Assembly (NCBI GenBank): GCA_030068075.1
Contig: CM057825.1
Span: forward strand, 81,917,123 to 81,981,122
DNA from: Paguma larvata
Taxonomy: Eukaryota; Chordata; Mammalia; Carnivora; Viverridae
Length of the DNA: 64,000 nt
Direction of reading: 5' to 3'
A program made the translations under genes and the position numbers. Under the pieces are notes generated by a model, which made no database searches, was not told the DNA's origin, and was given only the letters and a program-made list of their open reading frames with translations. Every line of letters starts with the position of its first letter. Position 1 is the stretch's first letter. Positions 1 to 12,639 of the stretch are shown here, piece by piece.

Positions 1-370
1 TGTGAGTCTTTCATTAAAATCAAAAGTAATTCATAAGAAGCTACTTATACTTTTCAATTTCATTAAAATATTTCACTGAGAGAAGATGTTTTAAAGAGTT
101 TAATCACATGATACAATTGAGTCATTCTTAATGCTGACATAAATTTCTAATGTTTAATAATTAAGCAATTTTTTCAACTAGGTGCATTGTAATAGAATTT
201 AGTGGGAATCAGTAAAATCAATGTTGCCAAACTCACCCATGCTACACCAAACCTTCATTCTTAACTCTCTTTCATATTGAGACAATTACCAAATATTAAC
301 TGAGAAGTTCCATGGTACCAGTCACATAATCAACTTCCCATTCCTCCTTTGCTAACACATGGTTTGTTGC

Positions 371-392
371 AAAAAAAAAAAAAAAAAAAAAA
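371..392. repeat. Poly-A tract, 22 A
   Basis: An uninterrupted run of 22 A. No retroposon body could be recognised directly upstream, so it may be a simple homopolymer or the worn tail of an unrecognised insertion. Confidence 0.9.
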
Positions 393-928
393 GGAAGATC
401 CTTCCACCATTTTTGACATCTGTGAGAGAGGGACAATAGGAGGAATGTACATGGGTAAGTCCAAATTGGAACCAAGGAAAAGAAGAAGGAAAATTAAATA
501 GAATTTTTATGATTATAGCCTCATATTTTTCACCTGTCTGACTTGAAGTTTCTACCCTCCTTTCATGTCCGAATGCTTTCTGGGAGGAGAGTTTCAAATG
601 AGTTATACTATCAAAAAAATCTTAAGATAGGAGTGCCTCCTTATGACAGCAATTAGTCAATAGAGAGCAAGGTTTAAATTAACATAACATAAATCAAAAT
701 ATATTTTTATTAAAATAACTGTTATGATACAGATTAAATACATAATTATTCGATATATTAAGTGTCCATTATATACAGATATGATTTTTAAATCACTCAA
801 ATTCACATTGCAACATTAGCAAGTTAATAAATGGAGACCAGTCTTGAAAAAGAGAAGCTTTGCTTTATTTATTTTCTAGGATGTTCAGATTACTGAGAGC
901 TACAACTGAAGAAGTCTCTACTAGTGTG

Positions 929-934
929 AAAAAC

Positions 935-965
<31 letters not shown>

Positions 966-972
966 CAAAAAC
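929..972. repeat. (AAAAC)n / (AAAC)n simple repeat
   Basis: Repeating aaaac, then aaac units with interruptions. This is typical of an expanded A-rich tail or plain low complexity. Confidence 0.85.
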
Positions 973-1429
973 CTAAGTTACCTTAGCAATAATACTGATA
1001 TAAAACAAAGGATGGTAAAATTTGCATCACTGGATTTTGATGAGAAAAATGCTATATAGATATAGGCATCCAAAAGTAATATATGGCTAAGACAGCAGAA
1101 AAGAGCTTTATAATAAGAGTCTGGACTAGACTGGTACCCTCAGGGTCGTTATGATACTAAAATGCAGCCAGTATGTTACATAATAAAGATTTTAACTCTG
1201 GTAGGTGCTTATATTACTTACTTATCTATCCATCCACCTAACTCACAGATCCTTTGAGGGTATTGTGTAAGTGATCTAGTGGAAGTTTCTTTATTATTCA
1301 GGGTAAAAAACACTGTGTTCAATGAGAACAGCCCCAACATTCCCCTGGAGTGACACCATGAAATCTTGTTTCTAACTCACATCACAGTCTAAAATAGGTC
1401 TGGCAGCTTTCCTTGGCTGTTCTGATGCT

Positions 1430-1642
1430 ATGACTTTTAGTTTGAGACTTGGGTTCAAGTCCTATCCCTGAGGTGTGGCTGAAAAATAACTTAATCTTTT
1501 AAATTACCAGTTCCATCATTTGTAATTTGAGGACAAATATAGGAGCTACCTAGAGAGAAAATTAAATGAGATAATGTGTATAAAGCAGTTTGCACCAAAA
1601 TAGCCTGGAGAATAAGCTCAATTAATGTGAGTCATTATTTTT
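1430..1642 (+). mobile_element. MIR SINE, ancient copy
   Basis: The order of landmarks follows the MIR consensus as I remember it. A gggttcaagtcc B-box-like segment sits near 1450. It is followed by a worn 'cagttt..atctgtaa' core near 1510, then attaaatgagataatg near 1560 and a 'taaagca..ttgcacc' segment. The copy is strongly diverged, with no visible target duplication, as expected for a mammal-wide repeat of great age. Strand follows the tRNA-like head at the left. Confidence 0.6.
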
Positions 1643-2839
1643 CTGGAAAGGTCAGGGTGTAAGATAATAATAAATCAGTTCAGGATGTCTCAAGGTTTTC
1701 TCTTCTAACCTTTATGGGCGCAAAACTTCATTCAGGTTTACAGCACTCCCCACCATCAACTTGTACCCCCCAAACCCACAAGCCAGTCCACATCCACCAA
1801 GACTGCAGCCTCTGATGTCTGATTGTCAATATGAAAAGCTTCATTCATTCTTTACACCTATATTGTACTTTGGACATAGTGTTAGTGGTTCTTTCTTCTT
1901 GTCATGCCTGTTATTTATGGAGCAGGCCAATAAAACCATAAGATGTCTTGGTCTAACTGCCTTTACTTCCTTCAGAGTAACTTTCTTGATTTTTTTTTCC
2001 CATCTGAAGTGGGAAGTAACTGTGGGGAGTGTAAACATCCCAGGCTCCATCTTTTGATCAGACTACATGTTGATGTCTGGAAACCTTTTAGAGTATCTTT
2101 GCCTTAGGTTTCTACCACCTTCCTTCTTGAGGAAATGGACAAGACCAGCCTTTATGCTTTCCATTTCCTTATAGGGACACATGTTGGGAGACCCACCGAG
2201 ATTTTATTCCTCATGCAAGACTCCCAGCCCTTTATTTCTGCTCAACAAAATGGACCACAACTGGAGGTGTAGTGTTTGACTCCTTTTACTCAAGGACCAA
2301 AATTCAAAGGAGAAAAACAACAAACAAAATAAAACACAATGCCCAAAACACAAAATGACAAACAACAAAATAGTCCATGGTGGAAAACCTATGAATGTGG
2401 CAACACTTTCCAGAAATTCAGGAAGTGGTAAATAGATACTACAGATTGGGACACCCTGAGATGGCCTTATTTAGCTTTCTTAATGCTATGTTGGATTAGT
2501 ATTTTAAGTTAAGAATGTAGGAAACTGTTTTAACTCTACATCAGACTATATAGCTCATGAGGAGAACTGTCATGTCGTCTTCTTCCCAATGTACACTTCC
2601 CTATGCTTCACTCAATCTTTGACCCCTAGTAAGTGCTTAATGTATGTATGTGTTGAGTAAACATTCAGCATTTTCCTTGCTTGTTGATTGCTAGTCCTTT
2701 GTGATGAAGTTATTGGCTATACAAAGACTAGACTTTTTAAAAAGTAGTTCTACTTTGCAAGATTTCCAAAAATATGATATGGCAGAAAAACTTTTACTGG
2801 GGAACATCTAATTTTTTGTAGTCTTAACCTTTAAACATG
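1643..2839. other. Unique AT-rich non-coding DNA
   Basis: No gene recognised. The paired open frames at 1761-2057 (+) and 1841-2050 (-) overlap each other and match no family I know. A short 'ctagtaagtgcttaatgt' stretch near 2624-2645 resembles the tail of a MIR but is too short to call. Confidence 0.45.
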
Positions 2840-4410
2840 AAGGATAGAAAATAATGGTAAATTATAAACAAAACCCTAAGGACTTGGACGGAAAGAAGTA
2901 AAACACTCACTGTTTGCAGTGACATGATATTATATCTAGAAAACCCTACAGACTCCACCAAAACACTATGAGATTTAATCAATGAATTCATTAGAGTGGT
3001 AGGATGGAAAATTAACATACAGGAATCAATTGTGTTTTCTCTACACTAATGATGTAGCAGAAAAAAACTAATCTATTTACAATTACATCAAAATGATAAA
3101 ATATCTAGAAATAAGTTTAAACTAGGAGGTAAGAGACCTGTACTCTGAAAAATGGAATGCATTGATGAAAACAATTGAAGATGACACAAATAAATGAAAA
3201 GATATCTCATGCTCATGGAATAGAAAATTTAGTATTATTAAAATGTTCATACTACCAAAAGGAATCTATAGATTCAGTGCAATCTCTATCCAAATATCAA
3301 TGTCATTTTTCATATAACTGGAATAAAATTTGTATAGAAGCACAAAAGACCCCAAAGTGACAAAACGATCTTGAGAAAGAAGCACAAAGCTAGAGGTATC
3401 ATGCTCCTTGATTTCAAAATGTATTAGAAAGCTATGGTAATCAAATCAGTGTGGTGATGGCATGAAAACAGATACATCGATCAATGGAAAAGAATTGAGA
3501 GCCTGGATAAGCCCACACATACATGGTCAATTAATCCATGACAAAGGAGGCAAACATATACAATGGGGAAAAGACAGTCTTTCCAATAAATGGTGCTGGG
3601 AGAACTAGACAGCTATATGCAGAAGAATGCACACAGACCACCATTTTATACTACATACAAAAGAAAACTCAACATAATTAAAACTTGACTATAAGACATG
3701 AAACCATAGAACACCTATAAGAAAACATAGGCGCTAAGCTCTTGGATATTAGTCTTAGCAATATCTTTTAGACTAGTTTTCTTAGGCAGGGACAACAAAA
3801 GCTAAAATAAACAAATGAGATTGCATCAAACTTAAAAGATTTTGCACAGTGAAAGAAACCCTTGACATAACAAAAAGACAATAATACTGAATGAGAAAAA
3901 TATTTGAAAATCATACAGCTGATAAGGAATTAATATCCAAAAGTTGAATTTAGTCAATATCAAAAAAAAAAAAAAAAAACAACAAAGAGGACATACAGAT
4001 GGCCAATGGACACACAAAAAGATGCTGGATGTCACTAATCATCAGGGTAAGGCAAATCAAAACCACAAGAGAGGTCACCTCACACCTGTTAGATTGGCTG
4101 TTATCAAAGACAAAATATAACAAATGTTGGTGAGGATATGGAGAAAAGGGATCCATTGTGCACTGTTGGGAATGTAAATTGGTACAGCCACTATGGAGAA
4201 TAGTATGGAAATTACTCCAAAATTTAAAAATAGAACTTCTGTACGATCGAGCAATTCCACTTCTGGGTATTTATCCAATGAAAATAAAAAAGCCAATTTG
4301 AAGAGATATAAGCACTCCCATTTTCGCTGCAGCAGTATTTACAAGAACCAAGATATGGAAGCAACCTAAGTGTCCACCCATAGATGAATATATAAAGAAG
4401 ATGTAATATG

Positions 4411-4462
<52 letters not shown>

Positions 4463-4963
4463 AAGAAATATTACTCAGCCACACAAAAGAATAAAATCTT
4501 GCCATTCGCAACCACATGGATGGGCCTATGCTAAGTGAAATAAGTCAGAGAAATACAAATACCATATGATTTTATTTATATGTAGAATCTAAAAAACACA
4601 AAAGAAACAAGCTCATAGATACAGGAAGCAAAGTGTCGGTTATCAGAGGGGGCAGGGTTAAGAGGTATAAACTTCCAGTTCTAAAATAAATAAGACATGA
4701 AGATATAATGTTTGGCATAGGGAATATAGTCAATAATATTGTCATAACATTGGTGACAGGACTAGGTGCTAAGTAGACTTATTGTGGGGACCACTTCATA
4801 GTGTATACAAATACTGAATCATTATGATATCATTATGGTGTATGACATTATTGATTATTGATTATAACATACATAAATATTATCGCTATGATGTATATCA
4901 TTATGGCATATACCCGAAAGTTGTAGGATACTGTATATCAGTTATACTTGAATTAAAAAGCCC
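2840..4963 (+). mobile_element. LINE-1 3' part (ORF2 remnant plus 3' UTR)
   Basis: This is a long, 5'-truncated LINE-1 in sense orientation. From about 2890 it follows the reverse-transcriptase half of ORF2: 'gcagtgacatgatattatat', 'agacctgtactctgaaaa' and 'caatggggaaaagacagtct' are all characteristic. It continues through the Cys-rich end ('gatatggagaaaagg', 'cactgttgggaatgtaaatt') into the 3' UTR, and ends near 'cagttatacttgaattaaaa'. Stops and frameshifts break the frame: the longest sense piece is 61 codons at 3175-3360, whose residues fit ORF2. It is dead. Divergence suggests an older (L1MA/L1MB-like) family rather than the youngest felid L1. Confidence 0.88.
4412..4462. repeat. (TA)n(CA)n microsatellite inside the LINE-1
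   Basis: About 39 bases of TA followed by six CA units. It interrupts the LINE-1 between the 'aagaagatgt' and 'gaaatattactcagcc' landmarks, where the usual element has only a short tatata stretch. Confidence 0.95.
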
Positions 4964-5027
4964 TAACAGCAAGTAGACTAGCCAGAATATGAACATATAT
5001 AAACTTTGAAATGGCATATTTTTCACA

Positions 5028-5170
5028 GTTTTTTTTTTCCTGAGGCATAACTGTCATATCACATTATATTAGTTTCAGGTGTACAACATAATGATTTGAT
5101 ATTTGTATGAATTATAAAAGAATCACTACAGTAAATCTAGTTAACATCACATAGTTTGACATTATTTTAA
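5028..5170 (-). mobile_element. LINE-1 3'-end scrap, antisense
   Basis: Contains 'ttagtttcaggtgtacaaca' and 'taatgatttgatatttgtat', the antisense of an old LINE-1 3' UTR terminus. A T-run at its left edge (5029-5038) would be the A tail on the minus strand. It lies 64 bp from the sense LINE-1 end at 4963, so two LINE-1 3' ends point towards each other. Confidence 0.75.
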
Positions 5171-7704
5171 AATTGAGGAGAAAACCATCAAAACAATTGC
5201 TCTGAGATCTTTTCCAAAGTTATATTTCAATTTGTATGTTGCTAATAGAGGATAATAGTGAGAAAGCCCAGTCCTAAGGCTGTAGATTGTAAAATATAAA
5301 ATCTCGCCTCGTGGTACATCCGGCCAGAGATCGTTCAATAAAAGGAAATGAATATATACGAAAAATGTTCAGAGATAATTATGCTAGTTTTTCAGCCTAA
5401 ATACCTTGGAATTTGCAAAGACAGCTCATAGACAAAAGGGATGCCACTAAAATCCAGTGCAATAGATTTCTCTATTCACAGTGACAGGAACATCTCTCTC
5501 AATATTACTTAGCTAATGAACGAATAGATCTGCTGTGAAGTTCCTAGGAGGCTCATTTTCTTGAGAACAGTAGTAAAAGTTAGCTGATGAATGACCTAAA
5601 CTGCTTAATGTTTCTCCTTATAACTTCTGAGCAGCAAGGCGTATCCAGGCAAGTACTGAAGGAGTTATCCTCGGGAGGCCTCGGTGTCCTTGCAGGTTGT
5701 CAGAGGCAATGAGCCAGGTTTATTTCAAATGGCTCCTTAAATGAACATTTATTTTGTGCCAGTAACACGTTTTTGATTAACAGCTCCTTTGACTAATTTG
5801 CTTCCCCAAACAGCCCAATAAAGGACTCGTTTAAAACATAATTAAAAGCATGTTATTGCTAGTAGTTAATACTGATTAAAACAGGCATTAAGACAATTAT
5901 CGTTGAAGGAAAGTAAGCACCCCGTAGTTAGTATGGAATCCATCCTTACTGTTTTTATGCATCTTGTACAGAAATGGCTACATGACAAGCCAGAGCAAGG
6001 GCTCATTTTTTATGGAGTCATATCAAAGTATGTTCGTATTTTGCTTGTTTCTTTCAGTGAATGGGCAAGTCCTTGTATAGGTGGGCTACTGAAATAGTTT
6101 TTGCCTTGTGCAAAGCGCTTATTTTCAACAAGGTAAAGGTCATTTTCAGTCAGTATGAACTGGCTTGGGTTGGATGGCGTAAAGTTCAGCTGTTCTTTTA
6201 TGTTAATAGGATATATACCTTTATTCTTTCTAAACACTCTCATTACACAAAACTTCCTTAGTCACATTATAGTTTGAATGCAGTGGATGTTTTCATTACT
6301 ATTATTTGGCACTTTGATCCATTTCTTTTCATATTGCTTCTTGTTCAAAGCATGTTCTTTTGTAGTGTGAAAAAAAATAAGAACCTTTTTTAAAAAGCAT
6401 CTTTTTAAAACAGAGCGATAGTGGAAACTAATATTATGTTAAAGAAGTACATCAAGGTTTTGCCACAACTTCTGTGTTTTGCATCAAATTATGACTTTTC
6501 AGGAATTGTGTAATATAAAAAGAGCACGTGTTTTGCATGAAAAATTATTTTATTGAAAATGAAAATATGGAAAACAGCCTCGGTTCATATAAAACATTCC
6601 TTTCTAAAACATTTTTCTTATGAACAATTTTATATTTAAGTATAACCTCTTATTTTGTGACTATTCAAGAAGGCATATGGTGGAAAACTGATGGAAATTC
6701 AGTTTTGGTATACTTACAGCAAAACCGCCTTAACAGAATGGATGTATAAGGCACTTAAAATTTTTAACATAAAAGATTGCAGAGATAAAACTACGCCAAC
6801 AGGTCTATCATTTGTTTTAGATTCCCATTTTGCTGTGGTAGCCCCTGACAGTCTCACAAATACATGGCACTCACCAAGTGCCTTGGCGAGGTGCATTTAT
6901 CAAGGGATGGTTTGCCTTTTCCTTCATGGATCCTAGAAAGGTCTGGGATTACTAGAGTCACCAGAGGCCAGTTTCCAAGTGTTGTACGTATGACTTGCAG
7001 AGATAACAATTAAGAGTAAAAACAAAATACACACATGCATGCACATACGCGTGCACGAACTTGTAAGGTGATAGATGGTCTAAAATTATATGTGTGTGAG
7101 GAGAGGGAATATAAAAAGGAAAGGAGAAAGGCTTTTGTCATATTTGATATCAGTAATAAATTAATTTCTTTTCATTCTCCTCTAGGCATTTTACAACTCT
7201 TTGCTGGACGATTCCAAGAGCTTTCTAAAATATCATCCTCTTTCTACTTTGGTTAATCCTTCACACTGCCACCAAAATTATGGTTCTGAAATGCAAATAT
7301 GGTCTCCATCTATCCTAGTTAAAATCTCTCCATGATTCATATCGATTCTTTTTTGATAGAGTTTAATTCTTTAATTATCTGACCTCACCTGTATTTTCAG
7401 TCAGATATTCTGATGTGCTGTCTTATATACAGCATGAAACCTCATGGAATTGAACTGCTTTTTTTAATCATGTTAGCTAGTGGAAACTCGGGTACAAAAA
7501 AGATAATTAACAATTTTTGTCGAATAAAAATATATTCATTTTAGGTATTACTAATATTGTGTTAAAATGTATAGGTATTTCTAATAGTGGATAAAACTGC
7601 GGATATTTTGAACTATTCAGATAATATTGTGAATTATCCCACTTAGATTAATGGAATAATCACAGGAAGTTGGCAACTACTACACAGCTTGGACTGGATT
7701 TATT
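5171..7704. other. Unique non-coding DNA
   Basis: No gene or dispersed repeat recognised. The stretch around 5560-5900 has higher complexity and less A/T monotony than its surroundings (see findings). The overlapping open frames at 5903-6261 and 6691-6936 on both strands share no recognisable family. A good pyrimidine tract and AG at 7165-7184 is not followed by a canonical donor. Confidence 0.45.
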
Positions 7705-7870
7705 AGGTAATAGTTAAGAGTTCTGGGTAGATGACTGAACTATAAAGTCTGACCTAAGCACCCAGTGCCTCAGTTTCTTCATCTGCCAAATGAGTATAAT
7801 AAAATGCGACTTCTAAGGAAGAGTTAATGGGTTAATATATGTAAATTTCTCAAGAGAGTATGTAGCAAAT
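7705..7870 (+). mobile_element. MIR SINE, ancient partial copy
   Basis: The MIR core 'gcctcagtttcttcatctgc' lies at about 7767-7786. It is followed by 'aaatgagtataataaaatgc', which corresponds to the 'aaaatggggataataatag' segment. The preceding bases fit a degraded 'agctgtgtgacc' region. Confidence 0.7.
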
Positions 7871-7879
7871 TTTATGTAA

Positions 7880-8500
7880 AAATGAGCCTTTATATCAATC
7901 TCAGGCATCTCTGTACACCAAAAGAAACCATTTCATCAGTGATCTCAAAATATCTAGGAATATACAAATCTGTGAATCTAAAGTAAACAGTTGTTTGTGT
8001 CTTCCTTTGCTCCTCCTGATCCCGTCTCTTCTCCCCTCTGCTCTGAGGCCCAGAGCAATGGCCCACACAGACAACACCAATATGCCCACTGCCCTCTGGC
8101 TTAAGGCGGGGTCACCGTGGGGAGAACTGGCAGGAAAAGGAGAGAAGAGTGTGCTCAGGGAACATATTGCACTGGCACTGGTGGCTGACTGGGTTCCAAG
8201 ACCTGAAGCCAACAGCCCTGGGCTGGGACTCACTCCATATGGTGCTCCCTGCCTCTGGGATCTAGTAGCCACTGCACCCTTTCCCTCTCAGGTGGTGGGA
8301 GGGGGGGTGGTGGTGGTCAGTGCGATGGTTGTTGTCATCTCACTCCTACCAACCCTGGTTCTACTTTTCCTGACCATTAATTGCACTACACTTCACCTAC
8401 ATCTTTGAAGAGTTCATTTATTCAACTCTTCTGAAATGATCCCATTCATTTCCTGTAGGGACCTTGACCAAAGTGATACTAAAAAGAAGTAATTTGATTT
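7880..8500. other. GC-rich block, probable old repeat of unknown class
   Basis: About 8000-8330 is clearly richer in G+C than the flanks and includes a G/GT-rich stretch near 8290-8320. Long open frames occur on both strands here (7995-8408 plus, 7901-8272 minus). They start at TTG and GTG, mirror each other and match no family, so they look like a consequence of base composition. The segment near 8430-8470 ('atgatcccattcatttcctg') has the feel of an old LTR, but I cannot assign it. Confidence 0.3.
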
Positions 8501-8663
8501 CAAAATCTTGTACTGGTTTTGCTCGTCCAATATATTTGCTTATTGTGAAGGACATCCAAACACCCCCTAATGCCAAAATAGTTGTTCTTATCTTTATCAT
8601 GCTCATTACAACTGGATAGTTGAATTGTATTTCATCAAAATATGGTCTTCACTTTATGACAGT

Positions 8664-8665
<2 letters not shown>

Positions 8666-8694
<29 letters not shown>
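8666..8694. repeat. Poly-T tract, 29 T
   Basis: An uninterrupted run of 29 T. It could be the A tail of a minus-strand insertion extending right to about 8815, but no body was recognised. A weak similarity between tatgacagta on the left and tataacagtc on the right is not convincing. Confidence 0.9.
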
Positions 8695-8698
<4 letters not shown>

Positions 8699-8866
8699 GT
8701 CAAATTGAGAAAAGCATTTGTTTCTGGCAGCTTTGAAACCAAAAGCAGCCTTCTGCAGATATTGGGGTCATAATATGGAGATTAACTAAATTCTTGCCTG
8801 GAAACTGAGCTGCTATAACAGTCACTTGGATCCTGGCAGAATATATTTAAAATATAATCTATTCTA

Positions 8867-9074
8867 GGGGCACCTGCGTTGCTCAGTTGGTTAGGTGGGA
8901 GACTTTGGCTCAGGTCATGATCTCATGGTCTGTGAGTTCGAGCCCCACGTCGGGCTCTGTGCTGATAGCTTGGAGCCTGGAGCCTACTTCAGGTTCTGTA
9001 TGTGCGTCTCTCTTCCCTTTCCTTGTCTGCTTGCTCTGTCTCTCAAAAAATGAATAAACGTTAAAAAGTTTTTA
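8867..9074 (+). mobile_element. Carnivore tRNA-SINE (SINEC type, felid subtype)
   Basis: A complete copy from head (ggggcacctgcgttgctcag) through the 'gttcgagcccc' B box, the 'gcctggagcctacttc' body and a CT-rich stretch to 'aatgaataaacgttaaaa'. It is flanked by a perfect 18-bp target-site duplication, aaaatataatctattcta, at 8849-8866 and 9075-9092. The intact duplication and low divergence mark it as one of the younger insertions here. Confidence 0.97.
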
Positions 9075-9092
9075 AAAATATAATCTATTCTA

Positions 9093-12000
9093 CTTACAGA
9101 AATATGTTTGCCTATTTTGACAACTGAAAACAATAAAATTGTCTTTCCAAGTAGCAACTTTTTAAATTCAATATTGAAAAAAAAGCTGGCAGACAAGATG
9201 GAGAATGAGTGGATAAAAGTAACAGCAAAAGCAAAAGGAATAGGATTTTTCTGCTTTGCATTCCCCATGGTGTTTTGCCCATGGCAGTAATGTTTAAATA
9301 TACATTTATCAGAGAGAGAGAGAAAGGAAGAACAAGAGGGAGAGAAAGAGATTTGAGAACCAGAAAATAAAAAATTAACTTCTGAGTTTTTTTGACTCAT
9401 GGAAAATTTTGTTGTTCTGATAGTACTTAAAACTCCATTTTTCTGGTAAATGGATTGAAATAATTTATATTTTCCATCTGTAAAATGTGAATACAGTGCC
9501 TTCATTTAAAAGTAAAACTAACCAGAATACTTGAAAATTACTGATTGTGATAATAAAGCAATATTATTGAATATTACCTTTTATCAAGATATTTTGTATG
9601 TGAAAAATTATACTCACAGCAGATATATCAACTTAAAGATATATTTTGATGATATGGAAAGTGAAACTCATAGAGACACTTACCCACATATATTGCATGG
9701 TAATTCTTTAGGAATGCATAAATTATATTTCTTTTTTAGTTTTTTGTTGACAACATTAGCTTATTTTGCTGCCTGATACAAAAAACAAGCAAACAAACAA
9801 GCAGACATAGGTAACTTAAAAAATCCTGTGAAATATAAAACCCACTTTAAAGCTAATGGATAACAATAAAATTTGAAGTTTGTTTTTTTTCCCCAAACAA
9901 TTCTTTTTAGAAAAAATTCTATGCAAATTTTAGTTTACAGATATGCCCCCTTTCAGAAAGTAGCCACCAGTCTTTACACTCCAACATAATTTTAATTCCT
10001 GAAGCCTTATGGAAGACGCATTCTTTGTGGTTATTCTGAAATAATATTTGTTTTATGTATTCCAAACAATGGATGCAAACCTAGAGGAGAGTTCTGTTCT
10101 CGGAGGACTTCTGCCCAGATCCATCAAGGCCAAGTGGCAGTCACTCACTGCACTTTGAAAACCAGCAGATGATGACCGGTTAGAAGTAACAGACTTTGGC
10201 AATAGTAAGAAATCTAAGTGCCTGTGTCTGGTTTGAAGGAAGCAAAAAGTGACAGAATTAAAATGAGCTGAAATGATGCAGTTGTCAAATGAGAATCTGT
10301 TCCAAAATTGAGATTTACTGAACCAACAGTTTCTTCGCCAGCGCACTGTATTGGTCAGACATAGAAGTTTTATGTTTTGGAGGAACAGCCAGAGGAAAAC
10401 CGGCTAAAACAGCAGACGGTGTACCTCATTCATGTCTTCACACTTTCTGGCTTTTCTCTCGATGTCCCGTTCTTAATACTTTAGGATACATCCTCTTACA
10501 TTTTACTACCCATTAATTGGAATGTAAAGAGTCCATTCTCTACTGTGTGGTTGTTTGCCTTCTTCCTAAGAGAGGAAGTTCTTAGACCAATTCATCCAGC
10601 TTAGACACAAAGAAGAAACCGGGGCGAAAAGTTTATTTTACTCTCAATTCAACTTATGGGCAATACTGAAATGGATCCTCTAAGGCAGTTGTGGTTCATA
10701 TGTAAAAGAACTGATCCAATATTAAGAAAAAAAAATTGGCTTGGGGAATGCAGAGCTGTGGAGCCATGGAAAATAATCGTTCACAGAACTCCTGACAGTT
10801 TCAATCACGGGATTCCCTGCAATGACTGGAAGAAATTGCAGGGTAACTTGTTCGGGGACGATTCAGAAATTGCTGCAGACCCGAAGGATGACTTCTTTGT
10901 TTCTGATTTAAGATGTGAACCACAACAAATACATCATTGTTAAATTATTTTTCCTAACCCTTATGGCCTTAGGGCCGTGTGTGTGTGTGTGTGTGTGTGT
11001 GTACATAAACATGAAATTGCATATTTTGAGATGAATCAGGTTTCTTTTCATTTTCCTCAAACATCTTACTAGTTATCTATTAAGAATAAAATTTCCCCAG
11101 TAAAATAATCCTGATGTTGCTTTCCATCCAAGAGTTTATGAAATTGAAGTTGAATTTAGACCATACTATAACACAAAGAGATCAATCCTTTTATACAAAT
11201 CCGTATGTAATTCCAAACCAAATAGCTGCAAAATAAATTGGCGACTGGTATATTCTTTATAATATGCTGCCAGTTATGGAGCTGGGATAAACTAAACCTG
11301 GAATTTAATTACAAACGAAAACCAGAGGAATCTGAAAGAAGAAACCGGGTAAGGATTCATTTTGATAATATACTGAAAGCCTGTTTCTTTTTCTATATCA
11401 TTTCTTAAATGCCCATCTTTACTTACTAGTTTCTTACAATTTCCCTCAAAATCCCAAAGTACCTGAGGGTATATGCTCAGATCATTTAAAACATAGTAAA
11501 GCAAACAACTAAATAATTTTTAGGCTCTGATTGTGTCTACTCACCGTCCGTTTACTTATTATCAGGATAGTTGTCTCTCTTACCTCTGAAAGGCCTGCCT
11601 TTGCTAGCCCAACCCATACCAACGAGCACCCAAAAACAGGCCGCTTTCTCCAGAGACACTTAATAAACATTTCAATCTATGATGACAACGCATACGTATG
11701 ACACTTTCTTAGACTTGTAAGTACCCAACCTGGACAACCATACCTGTACTGAGCTGTTTTAAATTGGTTAATTTTTTTCTGTCTCAGGTTTTCTATGAAG
11801 GTCTTGTGTATTTCTCCCTACCATCCCTACCATGAGTGAAGAAATATACTGATTTAGAAATGTGTCCCGAGAATAAAATCCTCTAAAAACCAATGGCTCG
11901 TCAGGAAATTCACCACTTTACCCATTGGTTAAAGAGTTTTTTGAACCAAATTTTGTTCCACTTTCACTGGAAAGCATCACACTAATTTGGTCATCAAAGT

Positions 12001-12639
12001 GTCCTTTAAAAGCAGACACTACTACTTGGGTAGTGACCAATATACTACAATTCATTTTAAGCTAATAATCTAATAATATATTCAGAAATTTTTCATACGT
12101 GTGCCACATTCTCAGATTCCCAGGGAGAAGCAATTTCTGTCAATTCTTAATATAGACATTAATGCCAAGTAACATATAAGAAACAGACTCACAATATTTT
12201 CCTGGCAAAATAACTATAAAGCTAAGAACTTTGTGTTCTAGGACGTTTAGAATAATTCCACAGCGAGATCTGCTGTTACAATGAATTTGTGAATCCTAAA
12301 ACAACCTACACGCATTTTGCTATACTGAAATATGAAATATCCAGAGAGGGATATTATGCATTTCATACATATAGAAGCATAGATTGCTCTATGCGTTAAT
12401 CATGGCCATTTGTGTGCATTTTTTATTTTTATTACCTAGGCTTGGAGCAATCTTTGCAAAACAGACCCATAACAAACACGTAAAAATGGAATAAAAAGCA
12501 CATTCCCCATAAAGTGCTTGCACAGCACAGAAATGTAAAATTTTGGCACCCAGTCAGTTTTGTGTGGTATTAAAAAATTTCTTATATTTAAATTCTCTGT
12601 ATTTTACAAGTCTTTTTATGTAAAACCTTAAGTGGAGTT
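9093..12639. other. Unique AT-rich non-coding DNA
   Basis: No dispersed repeat was recognised apart from a GT microsatellite at 10977-11002. Around 9309-9350 there is an AG-rich stretch. An ATG-initiated 95-codon frame at 10656-10943 is discussed under rejected items. The block at 10050-10400 has mixed composition but no identifiable content. Confidence 0.4.
10977..11002. repeat. (GT)n microsatellite
   Basis: Thirteen uninterrupted GT units. Confidence 0.95.

Larger units (their letters stand above)
1..1429. other. Unique AT-rich non-coding DNA
   Basis: No recognisable gene or dispersed repeat is visible apart from the A-run and the AAAAC repeat listed separately. The open frame at 352-597 on the minus strand crosses the poly-A tract and reads as phenylalanine-rich low complexity, so it is not a gene. 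Confidence 0.5.

Noticed and set aside
7160..7256. Strong pyrimidine tract plus ctag acceptor followed by an open stretch
   Set aside because: No canonical donor follows, and the frame ends within 75 bases without a poly-A signal nearby.
7901..8408. Long overlapping frames on both strands (123 and 137 codons)
   Set aside because: They mirror each other in a GC-rich block, begin at GTG and TTG, and contain low-complexity valine/leucine runs. Composition explains them.
8666..8815. Poly-T tract as the tail of a small-RNA retrocopy
   Set aside because: The adjoining 120 bases match no small RNA I recognise and the flanking similarity is too weak.
8984..9505. 173-codon minus frame, the longest in the window
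   Set aside because: About 90 bases of it lie antisense in the SINE at 8867-9074, and the rest reads through AT-rich DNA without any family resemblance.
10656..10943. ATG-initiated 95-codon plus frame with varied composition
   Set aside because: No family resemblance, no signal or membrane segment, no splice or poly-A context. One frame of this length is expected by chance in 64 kb.
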